Counted from the stretch's first letter, positions 31,930 through 42,560 are shown. The stretch: DNA of 64,000 bases from Lepidostoma basale (GCA_022606425.2 JAHDVF020001328.1:218600-282599), one strand, 5' to 3'. Numbers and translations: made by a program. Notes: generated by a model from the letters alone, not told the origin.

Positions 31930-32970
31930 GTAAGTAGATTATACTCGTATATCTCGTACATGATCGTCATTTGAACATATGTACGATTCAATGATGATAA
32001 TTAACCCTTAACGTACCGTGTTCAAAACAAAACGCTTGCTCCCATGTGGTAAGTTCAGTTTACCGCTAACTTTATCTAAATATCAAGCATATGACTAGAT
32101 GAATCAAAATTTAATTTATGTCATCTTGTAGGGAATTTCATTAGGAATAGATCGATATCTATAACATACATGGATTATTTGAAAAACATATCATTATTAA
32201 TTTTTTTCTGGAACCATGCGATTTCTGATATGTAATGCGTCACGGCCAACGATCGACTAAAATCAGGTCTAAACAAGCGCCGCGCGGCGCGGCCCACTAA
32301 AGGCACCTAGGCAAAATGTATAGTACGTTCAAGACAACGAGTACGTATTAATATTTGTCCCTTTTGGTAAAGTGTTAATATTTTCACAGTTCTGATATTA
32401 TTAAGTTACGTGGTGCGTTTTCATCCAGTCGGTATTATTACGTACCTATTGAAAAGGTCAAAGATATCATTTATAATATGTTCAAAACAGCGAGTAAGTA
32501 TTTGTCACTTTTGATAAAGTTGTAAATATTAGCAAAACAAATTCTACCTTAACACGAATGAAGGTGAGGGCAGTCTTAGAAAATATTTTTTTTTGGGATG
32601 AAGGAAGTAATTTTTTGCTTTTTTTTTTATTACGAAATATTGAGAACACTTCAATGGAGGATTACAATTTTTTTTATAATATTAGGGTCCATAGGTTTTA
32701 AGAAAATCAACTTTAAATTGGCAGTGGAAACTCAATTGACCACATGGCAACGCGACGGTTATGATTGAACTTTCACGCCAAATATAATATGATCATATTA
32801 GTAGCAAAGACCAAGAATATGGTATTCTATCAAGTCTGTGGGGAGTGTTTCAGTGGAACATTCGGAAAAAATTTGATATCTGGGTGTGGACTTGTGTGGG
32901 AAAACGGATCTACCGTGTGAAGTGATGGGGCAAATAAACAAGGCTGGGTCATTTCAGGTTGCTTAAAGAA
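31930..32970. other. Unassigned 1-kb stretch
   Basis: No gene recognised. A local GC-rich palindrome GCGCCGCGCGGCGC lies at about 32277-32290, and T- and A-runs at 32588-32630. Confidence 0.45.
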
Positions 32971-32974
32971 TTCA

Positions 32975-33322
32975 ATTTGGAAAAACCCTGACATGAAGAT
33001 CGGCAGCAAAGTGAGAATCTATAAGACTTGTGTGTGACCTATCATGACATGTGGGACATGTGGACATCACAATCACAAAAAACACGCTTAGAGTGTCAGA
33101 AATGAAGACGCTCAGATATATATCTGGCAAGACACTGCAAGAGAGGATGGGGAATACATGGATAAGGGAGATATGCGAGGTCGAGGATGTCGTTAGGTGG
33201 GGAAGGCAATAGAGAAGATACTGGTATGCATACGTGAGGGGAATAGATCCATCCAGACTCATCCAGGCCAATTCCTCTTAAGAAACACACCACTAGGCCT
33301 ACACTAAGAATAAGAAGAAGAA
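32975..33322 (+). mobile_element. LINE-C 3' portion, decayed
   Basis: KIGSKVRIYKTCV, then a T-LRVSEMKTLRYISGKTLQE block, RERMGNTWIREICEVEDVV, RWGRQ-RRYWYAYVRGIDPS and a GAAGAAGAAGAA tail. Stops and frameshifts throughout. Confidence 0.8.
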
Positions 33323-33324
33323 GA

Positions 33325-33799
33325 ATTTCACGCCAAAATTATTAAACATTAGGCCCGGGATGAATGTAAAATTCAAAAGAACGTTGACCATTTTCTTTCC
33401 TTTTTTAAATATCTTTTAACTATTTTAAATTTATCAGCAATTATAGACAGCAGAATCAGAGTTCTTGTGCGTGCACTAGTGAGTTTAAAGCTAATTTAGC
33501 AAATTCATCAAAATTGTCACTCCCGTGATTTTTAACTACCCCTTATAAAAACGTCCCCTGTTTTAGGAGACAGACAAAGCGTATTTTAAGACAAGTCATT
33601 AACAAAAGCTTCCCCTAAGAAGTACGTGGTTAAGGGTTCATGTCTAGACCCTGCGGAACTCCTGAAGTGGGAGAATGAACCAATCCTGCCTTCCTTGTTA
33701 GCTTATCAACATAATGTTAGAAATATCACGAATTTTCATTTATTCTCCGAAAATCGACTCCACTTTGTCTGGAATTTTTTTTAAATATAGTATTATAAC
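33325..33799. other. Unassigned stretch
   Basis: No feature supported. Confidence 0.4.
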
Positions 33800-34195
33800 T
33801 AAACTAAGTAACTAATTAGCCATTACGCCGTCTCTCCGAGGGGGTAGACAGAAAGAATGGACTGCCACACTTTAGACGATGCGGCACTCTATCCTTCACT
33901 TTTCGCCCCCGCGGGAGACGCGGTGTGATGGGTTGCGAACCTCATCGCCACCAATAGGCATCTCCCGCGCACACTTCGATCGTCCAACATCCACAAAATA
34001 TATCTTAAAATTTTTAACTTCTAGTAACTTATTCTTTATAAAAATAAAATAAAAACAATTCAACCATTCTTATGTTATTCATGGCGCTTTCATTCGTACC
34101 GCATTCACTTCTTATTTTTGCATTTGGCACTCTACGATGCTGATTTATCACACATTCGTCTAAGAGATCTCATTTCCACCGATTCTATGTTTATA
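33800..34195 (-). mobile_element. LINE-A remnants around an unassigned GC-rich insert
   Basis: 33800-33875 is a 3' end with AACTAAGTAACTAATTAGCC tail on plus. 34062-34195 matches the NKIMKG to VEM codons of the same family. The intervening 33876-34060 is unrelated, partly GC-rich (GCCCCCGCGGGAGACGCGGT) and unrecognised. Confidence 0.6.
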
Positions 34196-34279
34196 TAAAC
34201 AATCGTTAAAATTCAAACATGCCCTGGCTTAAAAAATATTTCAATTACTTTCTCCTTCGACCCAGACAAAACTCCACAT

Positions 34280-34621
34280 CATAGTTTCCCAAACTTATTA
34301 GAGACACGACCCTTCACGACCTCTTTTCGGTAAAAATGCACAGCCCAAATTGGCACAGCAATAAAATATACTGTAGGAATCACACCCTGAAAAGATTGAT
34401 CATTTTTGGCAGTTTTATGTTGAGCGTCTCTTATCAACATTCCAAAAGGGGATTTTATTATATAATAGCATTTGAGCTAAGCAATAAGACGTGTCGGCCG
34501 GGGCGGTAACAACTGATGAGTGTAAATTTCCCTTAAGATGGCTAAATGTTTGTTTATCTAGGCCCCCTCAGTTCACTTCAGTTCCCTCATGGCAGCCGAT
34601 GGACCACTTTGGGAATCTATG
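34280..34621. mobile_element. hAT-like MITE
   Basis: Ends CATAGTTTCCCAAAC and inverse GTTTGGGA-like CTTTGGGAATCTATG. The terminal TTCCCAAA/TTTGGGAA pair is typical of hAT-type MITEs. No clear 8-bp duplication is visible, so the edges may have drifted. Confidence 0.55.
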
Positions 34622-34910
34622 ATCTGTACTGTGTAATAAACGCATTAAATTAACTTTTTATCTAAAGTACGAAATGGGCGATGACCATTGGCTCACGAAG
34701 CTCAACCGGGGTTAAGTGACTTTGCCAAATCTTCGATACGCTATCAACCAAATTTACCGCGTAATAAACTGAGCCAAAATGGGCGCTGTTTTGTTTAAAA
34801 TGTATTTAAATATACAGACACTTAAAAGATTTAAATAGTCATAAATTCTGATACATTTTAACCAAGTCAGTGCACTCAATATATGTAAAATTGTTTTGTT
34901 TTACTTTGTC

Positions 34911-34972
34911 TTTGTTTGTCTTTGGTCTGGGGTAAATTTCACGTGACAATAAAATGGCTCTAAAATCCACAA
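34911..34972 (+). mobile_element. SINE-1 body fragment
   Basis: GTCTTTGGTCTGGGGTAAAT and TTCACGTGACAATAAAATGG match SINE-1. Confidence 0.65.
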
Positions 34973-34979
34973 TATGGAA

Positions 34980-35960
34980 AAACAAAGACATGGCCATTTA
35001 GAGTAAGATGAGAATCTATAAAGCATGCGTAAGACCAATAATAACATATGGCGTCGAAGCAAGGGCAGACACAGTGAGATCCAAACAAGTTTTGAGGACT
35101 TTTGAAATGAAGATACTGAGGACAATATAAGGCAAGACACTGAGAGATCGCGTGTGGAACACCAGAATAAGAGAGATATGTGAGGTTGAGGATATAACAA
35201 GATGGAGCCGATAGCGAAAAATGGACTGGTACGGTCATGTTCAAAGAATGGACACCACCAGACTCCCCTATTTTGCACTACATAATCAACCTAATCGGCC
35301 GTTCACAATGGAGTTCTGGTCCCAACCCTAATGTATGGAAGCGAAGCATGGAACTGGCAGAAGAAGGATGAGAGTAGAATAAATGCGGTAGAGATGAGGT
35401 CCCTAAGACGTATGTGTGGTAGAACGATATACGACAGAATCTCAAATGCTGATATAAGAAAGGAATGTAGAGCGGAAGAAGGTATAATGAACAAAATTAT
35501 GAAAGGATCGCTGCGTTGGTTCGGACATATGGAACGCATGGATGGAGAAAGAATGGTTAAGAAAGTATACGTTAATGATGTAAATGGGGTACGAAGTCGA
35601 GGCAGACCGAGGAAAACATGGCATGACCAAATTAATCAAATTTTGAAGGTTGGTCATGTTAGAAGTCGTTGGAATCGACATGCGTGTATGACTCGTTGTA
35701 TGAATGTGGAGGAAGCTAGAGAGGTTTGCCAGGATAGAGTAGTGTTGCGGTCCATTCTCTCTGCCTACCCCTGCGGGGAAACGGCATGATGGTTTGTTGT
35801 TGTTGTTGTTGTTAATCAACCTCATGGGACTTGTCCTCGTGGAAGACCTTCTAAAAGATGGAAGGACAGCTGGGAGTCTACCTCACAGGAAGAGCAACAC
35901 TCTGGAGAACAGACCACATAGGTCTACAATAAGGAAGAAGAAGAAGAAGAAGAGGTTCAA
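34980..35960 (+). mobile_element. LINE-C 3' portion split by LINE-A
   Basis: 34980-35292 encodes in pieces MRIYKACVRPIITYGVEARA, KTLRDRVWNTRIREICEVED and TTRLPYFALHNQP. LINE-C resumes at 35823 with RGRPSKRWKDSWESTSQ-like codons and ends with GGAAGAAGAAGAAGAAGAAG. The LINE-A insert is flanked by a 10-bp duplication. Confidence 0.85.
35293..35812 (+). pseudogene. LINE-A C-terminal copy, long open frame, 10-bp duplication
   Basis: Flanked by TAATCAACCT at 35283-35292 and 35813-35822. The frame is open from the truncation to the natural stop: a MYGSEAWNWQKKDESRINAV start at 35331, RSLRRMCGRTIYDRISNADI, RWFGHMERMDGERMVKKVYV, RGRPRKTWHDQINQILKVGH and SAYPCGETA at 35789. The tail is GTTTGTTGTTGTTGTTGTTG. 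It is the least damaged LINE-A C terminus here and probably among the youngest. No reverse-transcriptase domain, so it cannot act on its own. Confidence 0.92.
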
Positions 35961-36007
35961 ATTACCTGCTATATACAAATGTTGAAAGCGACGGGAAACC
36001 ACCACAC

Positions 36008-36226
36008 TGAAGACCCATGTGGCATCCCAAAAATTAACTTTTATCTATGTAACTACTGCATTTCGACAGCGTCCGGTATCGTCAGGCCTGCTGGCATCGA
36101 CAGACTGGTCCTGGATCCCACTTGACTCACTGGGCTGTAAATTAATGTAATTAATATAAGGCAAATGTTACTAGGCAAATTTTTATAACTTTTTAAAAAC
36201 GTGGTTTTATTGTGAAATAAACGTTG
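36008..36226 (-). repeat. Repeat with degenerate hammerhead-like motif
   Basis: The minus strand at 36055-36105 has GTCGATGCCAGC, hairpin closing GGCCTG, then ACGATACCGGACGCTGTCG. It is related to 8365-8412; GAAAC has become GATAC. The remaining 120 bp are AT-rich. Confidence 0.4.
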
Positions 36227-36227
36227 A

Positions 36228-36882
36228 AAAACAAACAAACAAATAAACCATCACGCCGTTTCCCAGCAGGGGTAGGCAGAGAGAATGAACCGCCAGACTA
36301 CTCTATCCTGGCACACCTCTCTAGCTTCCTACACATTTATTCAGCGAGTCAAACACGCACGTCGATTCTTCCGACTTCTAACATGACCAACCTTTAAAAT
36401 TTGATTAATGTGGTCATGCCATGTTTTCCTCGGTCAGACTCGACTCCGTACTCCATTTACATCATTAACGTACACTTTTTTACCATTATTTCTTCATCTA
36501 TGCGCTCCATATGTCCGAACCATGATCCTTTCATAATTTTGTTCATAATACCTTCTTCCGCTCTACATTCCTTTCTTATATCAGCATTTGAGATTCTGTC
36601 GTATAACGTTCTACCATGCATACATCTTTGGGAATTCATCTCTAATGCATTTATTCTGCTCTCATCCGTCTTCTGCCAGTTCCATGCCTCGCTTCCATAC
36701 TGGAAAAATGGAAATGCGAAAATGGAAATAGCTAAGAACGGAGAAACTAGAAGAAATCCTCTGGAAACGTGGAGTTTTAAAGTGAGAGTTAAATGGCACT
36801 CATCTACATTCTTCTAAGGATACCTACAGTGCTTGGTAAGATTGTAGATACAAGACTGTATGGTTGGGACCAGAACTCCATA
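36228..36882 (-). mobile_element. LINE-A C-terminal copy interrupted by 160 bp
   Basis: Tail AACAAACAAACAAATAAACC on plus, coding (minus) back to the WNW codons at 36700. An unrelated 160-bp insert (36701-36860) follows, then LINE-A resumes at GGTTGGGACCAGAACTCCAT (36861). A 9-nt deletion removes the LRW codons of SLRWFGH. The insert is unrecognised. Confidence 0.75.
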
Positions 36883-36884
36883 GC

Positions 36885-37375
36885 GTTGAATGATTTAAAA
36901 TAAATGCAAGAAATATATACTCGTACATGTCTCTCTCGGTATGTATCACGGTGTGGCTCAATTAACATAATTATCCACATAACTGTTAATATTATATACA
37001 AAATTTGCGAATTACCCATCACTAGTTCTAACACACATTGTTTGTTGGGTAGGTTCATTGTTTTCATTACACCTTGTTATTTTGTATGGTACCTTCAGGT
37101 ACGGTCGTTTGTATCAATTCCGATACAATCGACATGGACTATTAGTCAACTGGTTTGTATTAGTTAGGTAGGTCCACTGGCCAGAGTTGGAGCAGTTAGT
37201 CGAAAGCGCAGCTCTATAAGTGGTGCGCAGCGTGATCTGCGCAATGAGATATCGAATACAACCGTTTTCCTAATTAATATGGCGTTCCAGGCAAAGATTT
37301 TCAACATTGCATACATTTTTACAATACACGAAATGTCACAGATGCTGTTTAAAGATACGTCAAATTAAAGAGGAC
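36885..37375. other. Unassigned stretch
   Basis: No feature supported. Short open frames on both strands have no recognisable content. Confidence 0.4.
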
Positions 37376-37627
37376 ATCATCATCATCATTATCATCAGCC
37401 ATCTGTCACTGCTGAATGTAGGCCTCTCCGAAAACACGCCACCGCCCCCTATCCTTTGCCGCTCCCATCCATCCATTTCCAGCAATCCTCTTCAGATCGT
37501 CGATCCAGCGGGCAGGGGTACGTCTAACTCTACGGAATCCTGTACGTGGTCTCCACTCCAGAACCCGTCTTCCCCATCGGCTGTCGGTTCTCCGACGGAT
37601 ATGGCCAGCCCCCCGCCACTTCAGCCC
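37376..37627 (-). mobile_element. LINE-D-type (RTE-like) 3' end
   Basis: Minus strand: LKWRGAGHIRRRTDSRWGRR, VLEWRPRTGFRRVRRTPARW, IDDLKRIAGNGWM, AKDRGRW. An (ATG)n-like run at 37378-37398 forms its 3' tail. It abuts LINE-A at 37628. Confidence 0.85.
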
Positions 37628-38118
37628 GTTGCACGATCAAATAAATCAAATATTGAATGTCGGCCGAAATCGACGCGCGTGCATGACACGATATATGAAT
37701 GTCGAGGAATCGAAAGAAATATGTCAGGAAAGAAAAGTATGGCAGTCCATTTTTTCTGCCTACCCCTTCGGGGAGACGACGTGATGTTGAGTTAGTTAAT
37801 TAGTTAGTTATGTAGAGCGTAATAAGGTTTTATGAACAAAATTATGAAAGGATCGCTGCGTTGGTTCAGACATATGGAACGCATGGATGGAGAAAGAATG
37901 GTTAAGAAAGTATATGTTAATTATGTAAATGGAGTACGGAGTCCAGGTAGACCGACGAAAACATGATATGACCGAATTAATCAAATTTTAAAGGTTGGTC
38001 ATGTTAGAAGTCGAAAGAATCGACGTGCGTGTATGTGCTAAAGAGATGTGTCAGGATGGAGTACAGTGGCGATCCATTATCTCTGCCTTGCGGAGAAACG
38101 GCGTGTAGTTGTTGTTGT
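37628..38118 (+). mobile_element. LINE-A 3' ends, two consecutive copies
   Basis: 37628-37808: GCACGATCAAATAAATCAAA to CCTTCGGGGAGACGACGTGA and GTTAGTTAATTAGTTAGTTA, with a deletion of about 20 nt after TGTCGGCC. 37812-38118: KIMKGSLRWFRHMERMDGER, VKKVYVNYVNGVRSPGRPTK to GCGGAGAAACGGCGTGTAGT and a short (GTT)n. Different tail types, so two separate insertions. Confidence 0.8.
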
Positions 38119-38496
38119 GTTGAATCACTTCATTATATAGAAAGCTGCAACTTAAGTAATTATGAAGGAAGTCAAAAGTATTATACGAGTATTAATGTAA
38201 AATTTACATCTATTTGTTTAAGAATATTCACTATTTTCAATCACTCTATACTAAATATTGAGAATCTAAGGAACTGGTGGAACAATAATGTTTGTAGAAA
38301 GGAAAACCATTTGGGAAACGAAAGCTGTTCTGCTATTCTCGTGCCGTTACGTGTAGAACTAACCTTTCATGTGTGTAATGACCACATGTGAAATCTTTAT
38401 CAATTAAAAATCCGAATCCTTATTTTTTTTTATTCTATTCTCACCATCATTTTGAGTTGTGGATTATTTTTAAATTATGTTTTAAAAACAATATTA
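38119..38496. other. Unassigned stretch
   Basis: No feature supported. Confidence 0.4.
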
Positions 38497-38530
38497 CTGA
38501 GGAAGGGTGTCTGGCGCCCGAAACAAGTTT
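38497..38530 (+). other. Hammerhead-like motif
   Basis: CTGAGGA, hairpin GGGTG-TCTG-GCGCCC (5' and 3' strands largely complementary), then GAAACAAG. It differs from the hammerhead core strand CTGATGA at one position. Confidence 0.4.
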
Positions 38531-38604
38531 GCGATCAGTGAAATCAAATAAAATGTTTTAAAAAATGTATAAAAATTATGGGTGTAATTATCTCCACATA
38601 TTTA

Positions 38605-38652
38605 TTATTTCAACAAATGATGTAAAACTCCATATTAAATAATTAATACGAA
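38605..38652. repeat. G family tail fragment
   Basis: AACAAATGATGTAAAACTCC and ATATTAAATAATTAATACGA match the outer arm of G only. Confidence 0.6.
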
Positions 38653-38689
38653 TACTTGGACTTGGATCTTCTGGCTTAATGACCGAAGT

Positions 38690-39165
38690 ACGAGAACAAT
38701 TCAATAAAGCCTCTCCCATATCAGGATGTCTGAAGAATCTGGTGTGGAAGAATAATCACATGCGTGTATACAGCTAGGTCAGAAGACATGCGTGCGACCT
38801 ATCATAACGTATGCTGTAGAGACGCGGGCCGACACTGTACGAACCAAGGGCCTGCTAAGAACATCTAATATGAAGGTCCTAAGATCGATTACTGGAAAAC
38901 TCTTCAAGATCGTGTCTGTAACGCAAACATAAGAACTAGAAGACATCGATCGATGGAGATAGTAGAAAGAGATTTTAATTCAAAATATCTTACGCAAGCC
39001 GGGCTTTTGGGCTTCTATGGGAGTACCGCCATTGCTCCGGACCCACTCACCTGGAAGACCACCTAAGAGATGGAGGGACAACTGGACCTCATCATCCCAG
39101 GAGACATGATTTCTGTGCCACAGATCGTCAGATCTATTAAACGAAGTAGTAGAAAAAGAAGAACA
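38690..39165 (+). mobile_element. LINE-C 3' portion
   Basis: VETRADTVRTKGLLRTSNMK, LRSITG, a 90-nt foreign or shuffled stretch near 38960-39030, then HLEDHLRDGGTTGPHHP-like codons and CAGATCGTCAGATCTATTAA with AGTAGTAGAAAAAGAAGAA. Frame-broken. Confidence 0.75.
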
Positions 39166-39169
39166 ATGA

Positions 39170-39565
39170 TTTTCAAAACTATGCGTCATACTATGCGTCA
39201 TAACGCCTACGGATCTATATTATCGTGTATTTCAATAAGCCGTAAAGCTAAAGCGAGATTTAAACATCGGGAATCATGGATCAATTTATTGATACAAATT
39301 GAGCGGTGTGCTTCTCGAGAGGTGTCTTTAGCGCGGCTTCTACAGAACTCCTATTTCTGATCCATGATCTTCACACGTTATCTCGAATTATCTGTAGGAT
39401 TAATGGCGGGCTATAAACCACGCGAACATTGCAGATTATAGGATATCGGGTGTGCTTTCAAATGTCAAATCTAACCGCTAGATTTATTGAAGTTTCTCCA
39501 CCAGAGGACTCTATAGACTACCTAGTTAGTACTTCGAATTAAGAACTATTAAAACAAATTTTAGC
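39170..39565. other. Unassigned stretch
   Basis: A 96-codon open frame overlaps its start (39070-39360), but its second half has no recognisable content. Confidence 0.4.
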
Positions 39566-39567
39566 AT

Positions 39568-39665
39568 ATATCAGTGATTCTTAACCGGAGCGCCAGCGCC
39601 CCTTTGTGGACGTTTTGGAGGTCGTTTTAAAAAATTTAGCATTTAGGGGGCGCTCGAGAAGTACG
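39568..39665. mobile_element. hAT-like MITE, one end only
   Basis: CAGTGATTCTTAACCGGAGC is a typical terminal sequence, followed by GCGCCCCTTTGTGG and an inverse-like GGGGGCGCTC. The other terminus was not found before the LINE-A fragment at 39700. Confidence 0.5.
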
Positions 39666-39699
39666 AGTGGGTATTGCGTCAATAATATAAATATAACAT

Positions 39700-39790
39700 A
39701 AAAGATTAGTGTGGTAGTATAGACCAATCCTTCAGCCTACCCCTTCTGACAATGAGAGACGGCGTGATAGCTAGTTAGTTAATTATAATA
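39700..39790 (+). mobile_element. LINE-A 3' tip
   Basis: GTGTGGTAGTATAGACCAAT, CAGCCTACCCCTTCTGACAA and GACGGCGTGATAGCTAGTTA are a decayed 3' end. Confidence 0.65.
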
Positions 39791-39839
39791 ACTAATAGTA
39801 AACATTCTTGTAGTAAACTTACTTCTTTTAAAGTAATAC

Positions 39840-41165
39840 CAAGGATTTAATTAATACGAATGGAAACGTCAGTTTTCAAGGAGTTTTATTATATTTATTG
39901 TTTCTTGAACACTGATGTTAAAAATAATTAATACTTATGAATACGTCTGTTTTCTAGAAGTTTTGTTATATTTCATGAGAATGAAATAGTCATTCACATA
40001 AAATATAATCTAGAAAACAGAAGTTTTCATTCATATGAATTAGTTTTATTGCAGTTTATGGGAATGACATATTTCACCTTTCTTTCAAAGGTAAAGGTAA
40101 AATTCAAGCCTAGTGCTATAATTATATATAAAATAATATAGTAAATATGATTTAATAAAACTTCTAGAAAACAGATGTTTTCATTCGTAATAATAATTTA
40201 ATCCTTATGGAGTTTTACATCGATGAGTGATCTGTCTGTAAACTGTCTGCTTTACGCGGACGATGCCGTTCTCGTTGCGGATAGTGCGGACGAATTACAA
40301 GTCTTGGTGTCGAGAATGTATGAGGTATGCAAGTCAAATGATTTAATGATGAATGTCGGAAAGTCAAAGGTGATGGTTTTCGAAAAGGAAGAGCAAATGA
40401 CAGTTTGTAATATAAGTGTGAACGAAGAGAACTTGGAACAGGTGAGGGAATTTGTGTATTTAGGTAGCATGTTCACAGCAGATGCCCGAACGGATAGTGA
40501 CGTCGAAAGAAGGGTTGGTGCGGGTAACAAAGTGAATGGAGCTTTCAAAATAGTTATTGGAAACAAGAATTTATCAATGAAAGCGAAAACGGCCGTTCAC
40601 AATGGAGTTCTGGTCCCAACCCTAATGTATGGAAGCGAAGCATGGAACTGGCAGAAGAAGGATGAGAGTAGAATAAATGCGGTAGAGATGAGGTCCCTAA
40701 GACGTATGTGTGTAGAACGATATACGACAGAATCTCAAATGCTGATATAAGAAAGGAATGTAGAGTGGAAGAAGGTATAATGAACAAAATTATGAAAGGA
40801 TCGCTGCGTTGGTTCGGACATATGGAACGCATGGATGGAGAAAGAATGGTTAAGAAAGTATACGTTAATGATTTAAATGGGGTACGAAGTCGAGGCAGAC
40901 CGAGGAAAACATGGCATGACCAAATTAATCAAATTTTAAAGGTTGGTCATGTTAGAAGTCGGAGGAATCGACGTGCGTGTGTGACTCGTTGTATGAATGT
41001 GGAGGAATCTAGAGAGGTTTGCCAGGATAGAGTAGTGTGGCGGTCCATTCTCTCTGCCTACCCCTGCGGGGAAACGGCGTGATGGTTTGTTGTTGTTGTT
41101 GAGTTTTACATCATTGTTCAAGAAAGAATAAATACCAAAGATTTGAATTAATGGTATTAGAAATT
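39840..41165. mobile_element. Clustered G elements split by LINE-A
   Basis: Several G arms in both orientations: CAGTTTTCAAGGAGTTTTAT (39870), TTCTAGAAGTTTTGTTATAT (39953), AATCTAGAAAACAGAAGTTT (40007), AAAACTTCTAGAAAACAGAT (40158), then ATGGAGTTTTACATC cut at 40221 and resumed at 41101 with TTGTTCAAGAAAGAATAAAT. At least two G copies are fused. Confidence 0.7.
40222..41100 (+). pseudogene. LINE-A reverse-transcriptase C-terminal copy, YADD present, 12-bp duplication
   Basis: Flanked by perfect GAGTTTTACATC at 40210-40221 and 41101-41112. It is the longest LINE-A copy here (879 bp). It starts inside the reverse-transcriptase domain with SDLSVNCLLYADDAVLVADS, motif C with the catalytic YADD, then the thumb region (EFVYLGSMFTADARTDSDVE). 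One missing G near 40712 shifts the frame; the second frame (40708-41082) carries RWFGHMERMDGERMVKKVYV to SAYPCGETA. The tail is GTTTGTTGTTGTT. Endonuclease, fingers and palm motifs A-B are absent, so it is non-functional. Confidence 0.93.
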
Positions 41166-41171
41166 ATTAAA

Positions 41172-41665
41172 AACTAACTAACTAACTAACTAACCATCAC
41201 GCCGTTTCTACGGAGGGGTAGGCAGAGAGGATGGTCCGCCATACCGTTTTGTCCTGACATACCTGTCTTCTTCCTCCACATTCATACATGCACGTTCTTC
41301 GAATGCGGCCGCCTTTCAGTATTTGATTAATTTGGTCATGCCATGATTTCTTTGGTGTTCCACGACTTCTCTTTCCACTCACACTGCTTGTATACAACAT
41401 TTTAACCATTCTTCTCTCGTCCATTCGTTTCATATGTCCAAACCTACTGAGGGATTCTTTTTTAATTTTACTTATGATGCAATCATCTGCCTTACATTTC
41501 TTCCTTATTTCGTCGTTCGGTATTCTATAATACCCGTATATCTCATTTTTACGGTATTTATCCTACTTTCATTCTTTTTTGCAAGCTCCAAGCTTCAATT
41601 CTATACATACCTAATGGTTGGCACTAGAACTCCATTATGTACTGCCATTTTTGCTTTAGTTGAAA
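41172..41665 (-). mobile_element. LINE-A C-terminal copy, (GTTA)n tail
   Basis: AACTAACTAACTAACTAACC on plus marks the tail. Minus strand: RMDERRMVKMLYTSSVSGKR, RGTPKKSWHDQINQILKGG, the CQDKTVWRTILSAYP end. Belongs with 54682 and 51085 in a sub-group having SSVSGKRSR instead of NDVNG-RSR. Confidence 0.85.
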
Positions 41666-41714
41666 TTATTACACAATACAATATTCAATATGACCAGAAA
41701 AAATTTATGAAGAA

Positions 41715-41803
41715 AGAATCTGGTCGTGTCCAGGCTTGACCCAAGCTAAATCTCGGAGGGCTTGGTCAAGAGCCAAGCGTTCTATTCTCTAGAACATCAG
41801 GTT
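41715..41803 (-). pseudogene. Decayed tRNA-Arg(CCT)-like sequence
   Basis: Shares TCTGGTCGTGTCCAGGCTTG and CCAAGCGTTCTATTCTCTAG with 15879-15948 but has a 15-bp insertion in the variable region and a broken B box. It supports the view that both are copies of a tRNA-derived repeat. Confidence 0.5.
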
Positions 41804-41809
41804 GATACT

Positions 41810-42185
41810 TGATAGTGAGTATCACAAATTTGTTCAAGCAACAATAAATAAGAATTGCACGTTTTATGAATGCTTTATTTATGTTGAAATAAATATTGTA
41901 ATGTGTTCATTAGCTCTCGGACACGCTCCGCTAACGCATAAATAACACAAGACAAAAGCATAATGGTGCACAGACAAGAGAAATAGATCAAATTGTCTCC
42001 GGGCGACACGGCGAAGAAAACTGAAAGCGATACAATTGCAAATCGTTTTTATTATTTACGATACTAACCTATGATTACTAATAATGCGCCTACTCTTAAT
42101 ATAATTATTGCATCCACATTATTTATGCATCAAAGATTAAAGTAAACTGGAGAAGCTGATTCCTTAATTGTTCAATCATAATACT
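41810..42185. other. Unassigned stretch
   Basis: No feature supported. Confidence 0.4.
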
Positions 42186-42560
42186 ATAAATATTGAAAGA
42201 AGGGTTGGGGCAGATGCAGGGCCGACCCTTATGTATGGAAGCGAAGCATGGAACTGGTAAAAGAAGGATGAAAGTAGAATAAATTCAGTAGAAATGAGAT
42301 CTCTTAGACGAATATGTGGATACACTGTGTATGATAGAGTGTCGAATGAAAATATAAGAAGTGAATGTGGTGCGAATGATGGTGTTATGAACAAAATTAA
42401 GATGGTTTGGACATATGGAAATAATGAATGAAGAAAGAATGGTAAAAAAAATAAAAAGAGAAATATGTCAGAAAAGAAAAGTGTGGCAGTCCATTATTTC
42501 TGCCTACCCCTTCGAGGAGACGGCGTGATGGTTAGTAAGTTAGTTAGTTAGTTATTATAT
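42186..42560 (+). mobile_element. LINE-A C-terminal fragment, (GTTA)n tail
   Basis: PTLMYGSEAWNW, then TAA in place of the glutamine codon as in the copy at 12708, RSLRRICGYTVYDRVSNENI, a short deletion in the SLRW codons, and a large deletion between 42448 and 42460 removing the RGRP block. Ends SAYPFEETA and GTTAGTAAGTTAGTTAG. Confidence 0.85.

Noticed and set aside
32005..33636. Possible long piggyBac-like element: TTAACCCTTAACGTACC at the left and GTACGTGGTTAAGGG at the right
   Set aside because: The right flank is TTCA rather than TTAA, the inverted ends need a 2-base gap, and the interior holds unrelated repeats. Too weak to call.
36401..36817. 138-codon plus-strand open frame
   Set aside because: It is the antisense of a LINE-A coding region. 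Many plus-strand frames with IILFIIPS-like content in this window are antisense shadows of the same block.
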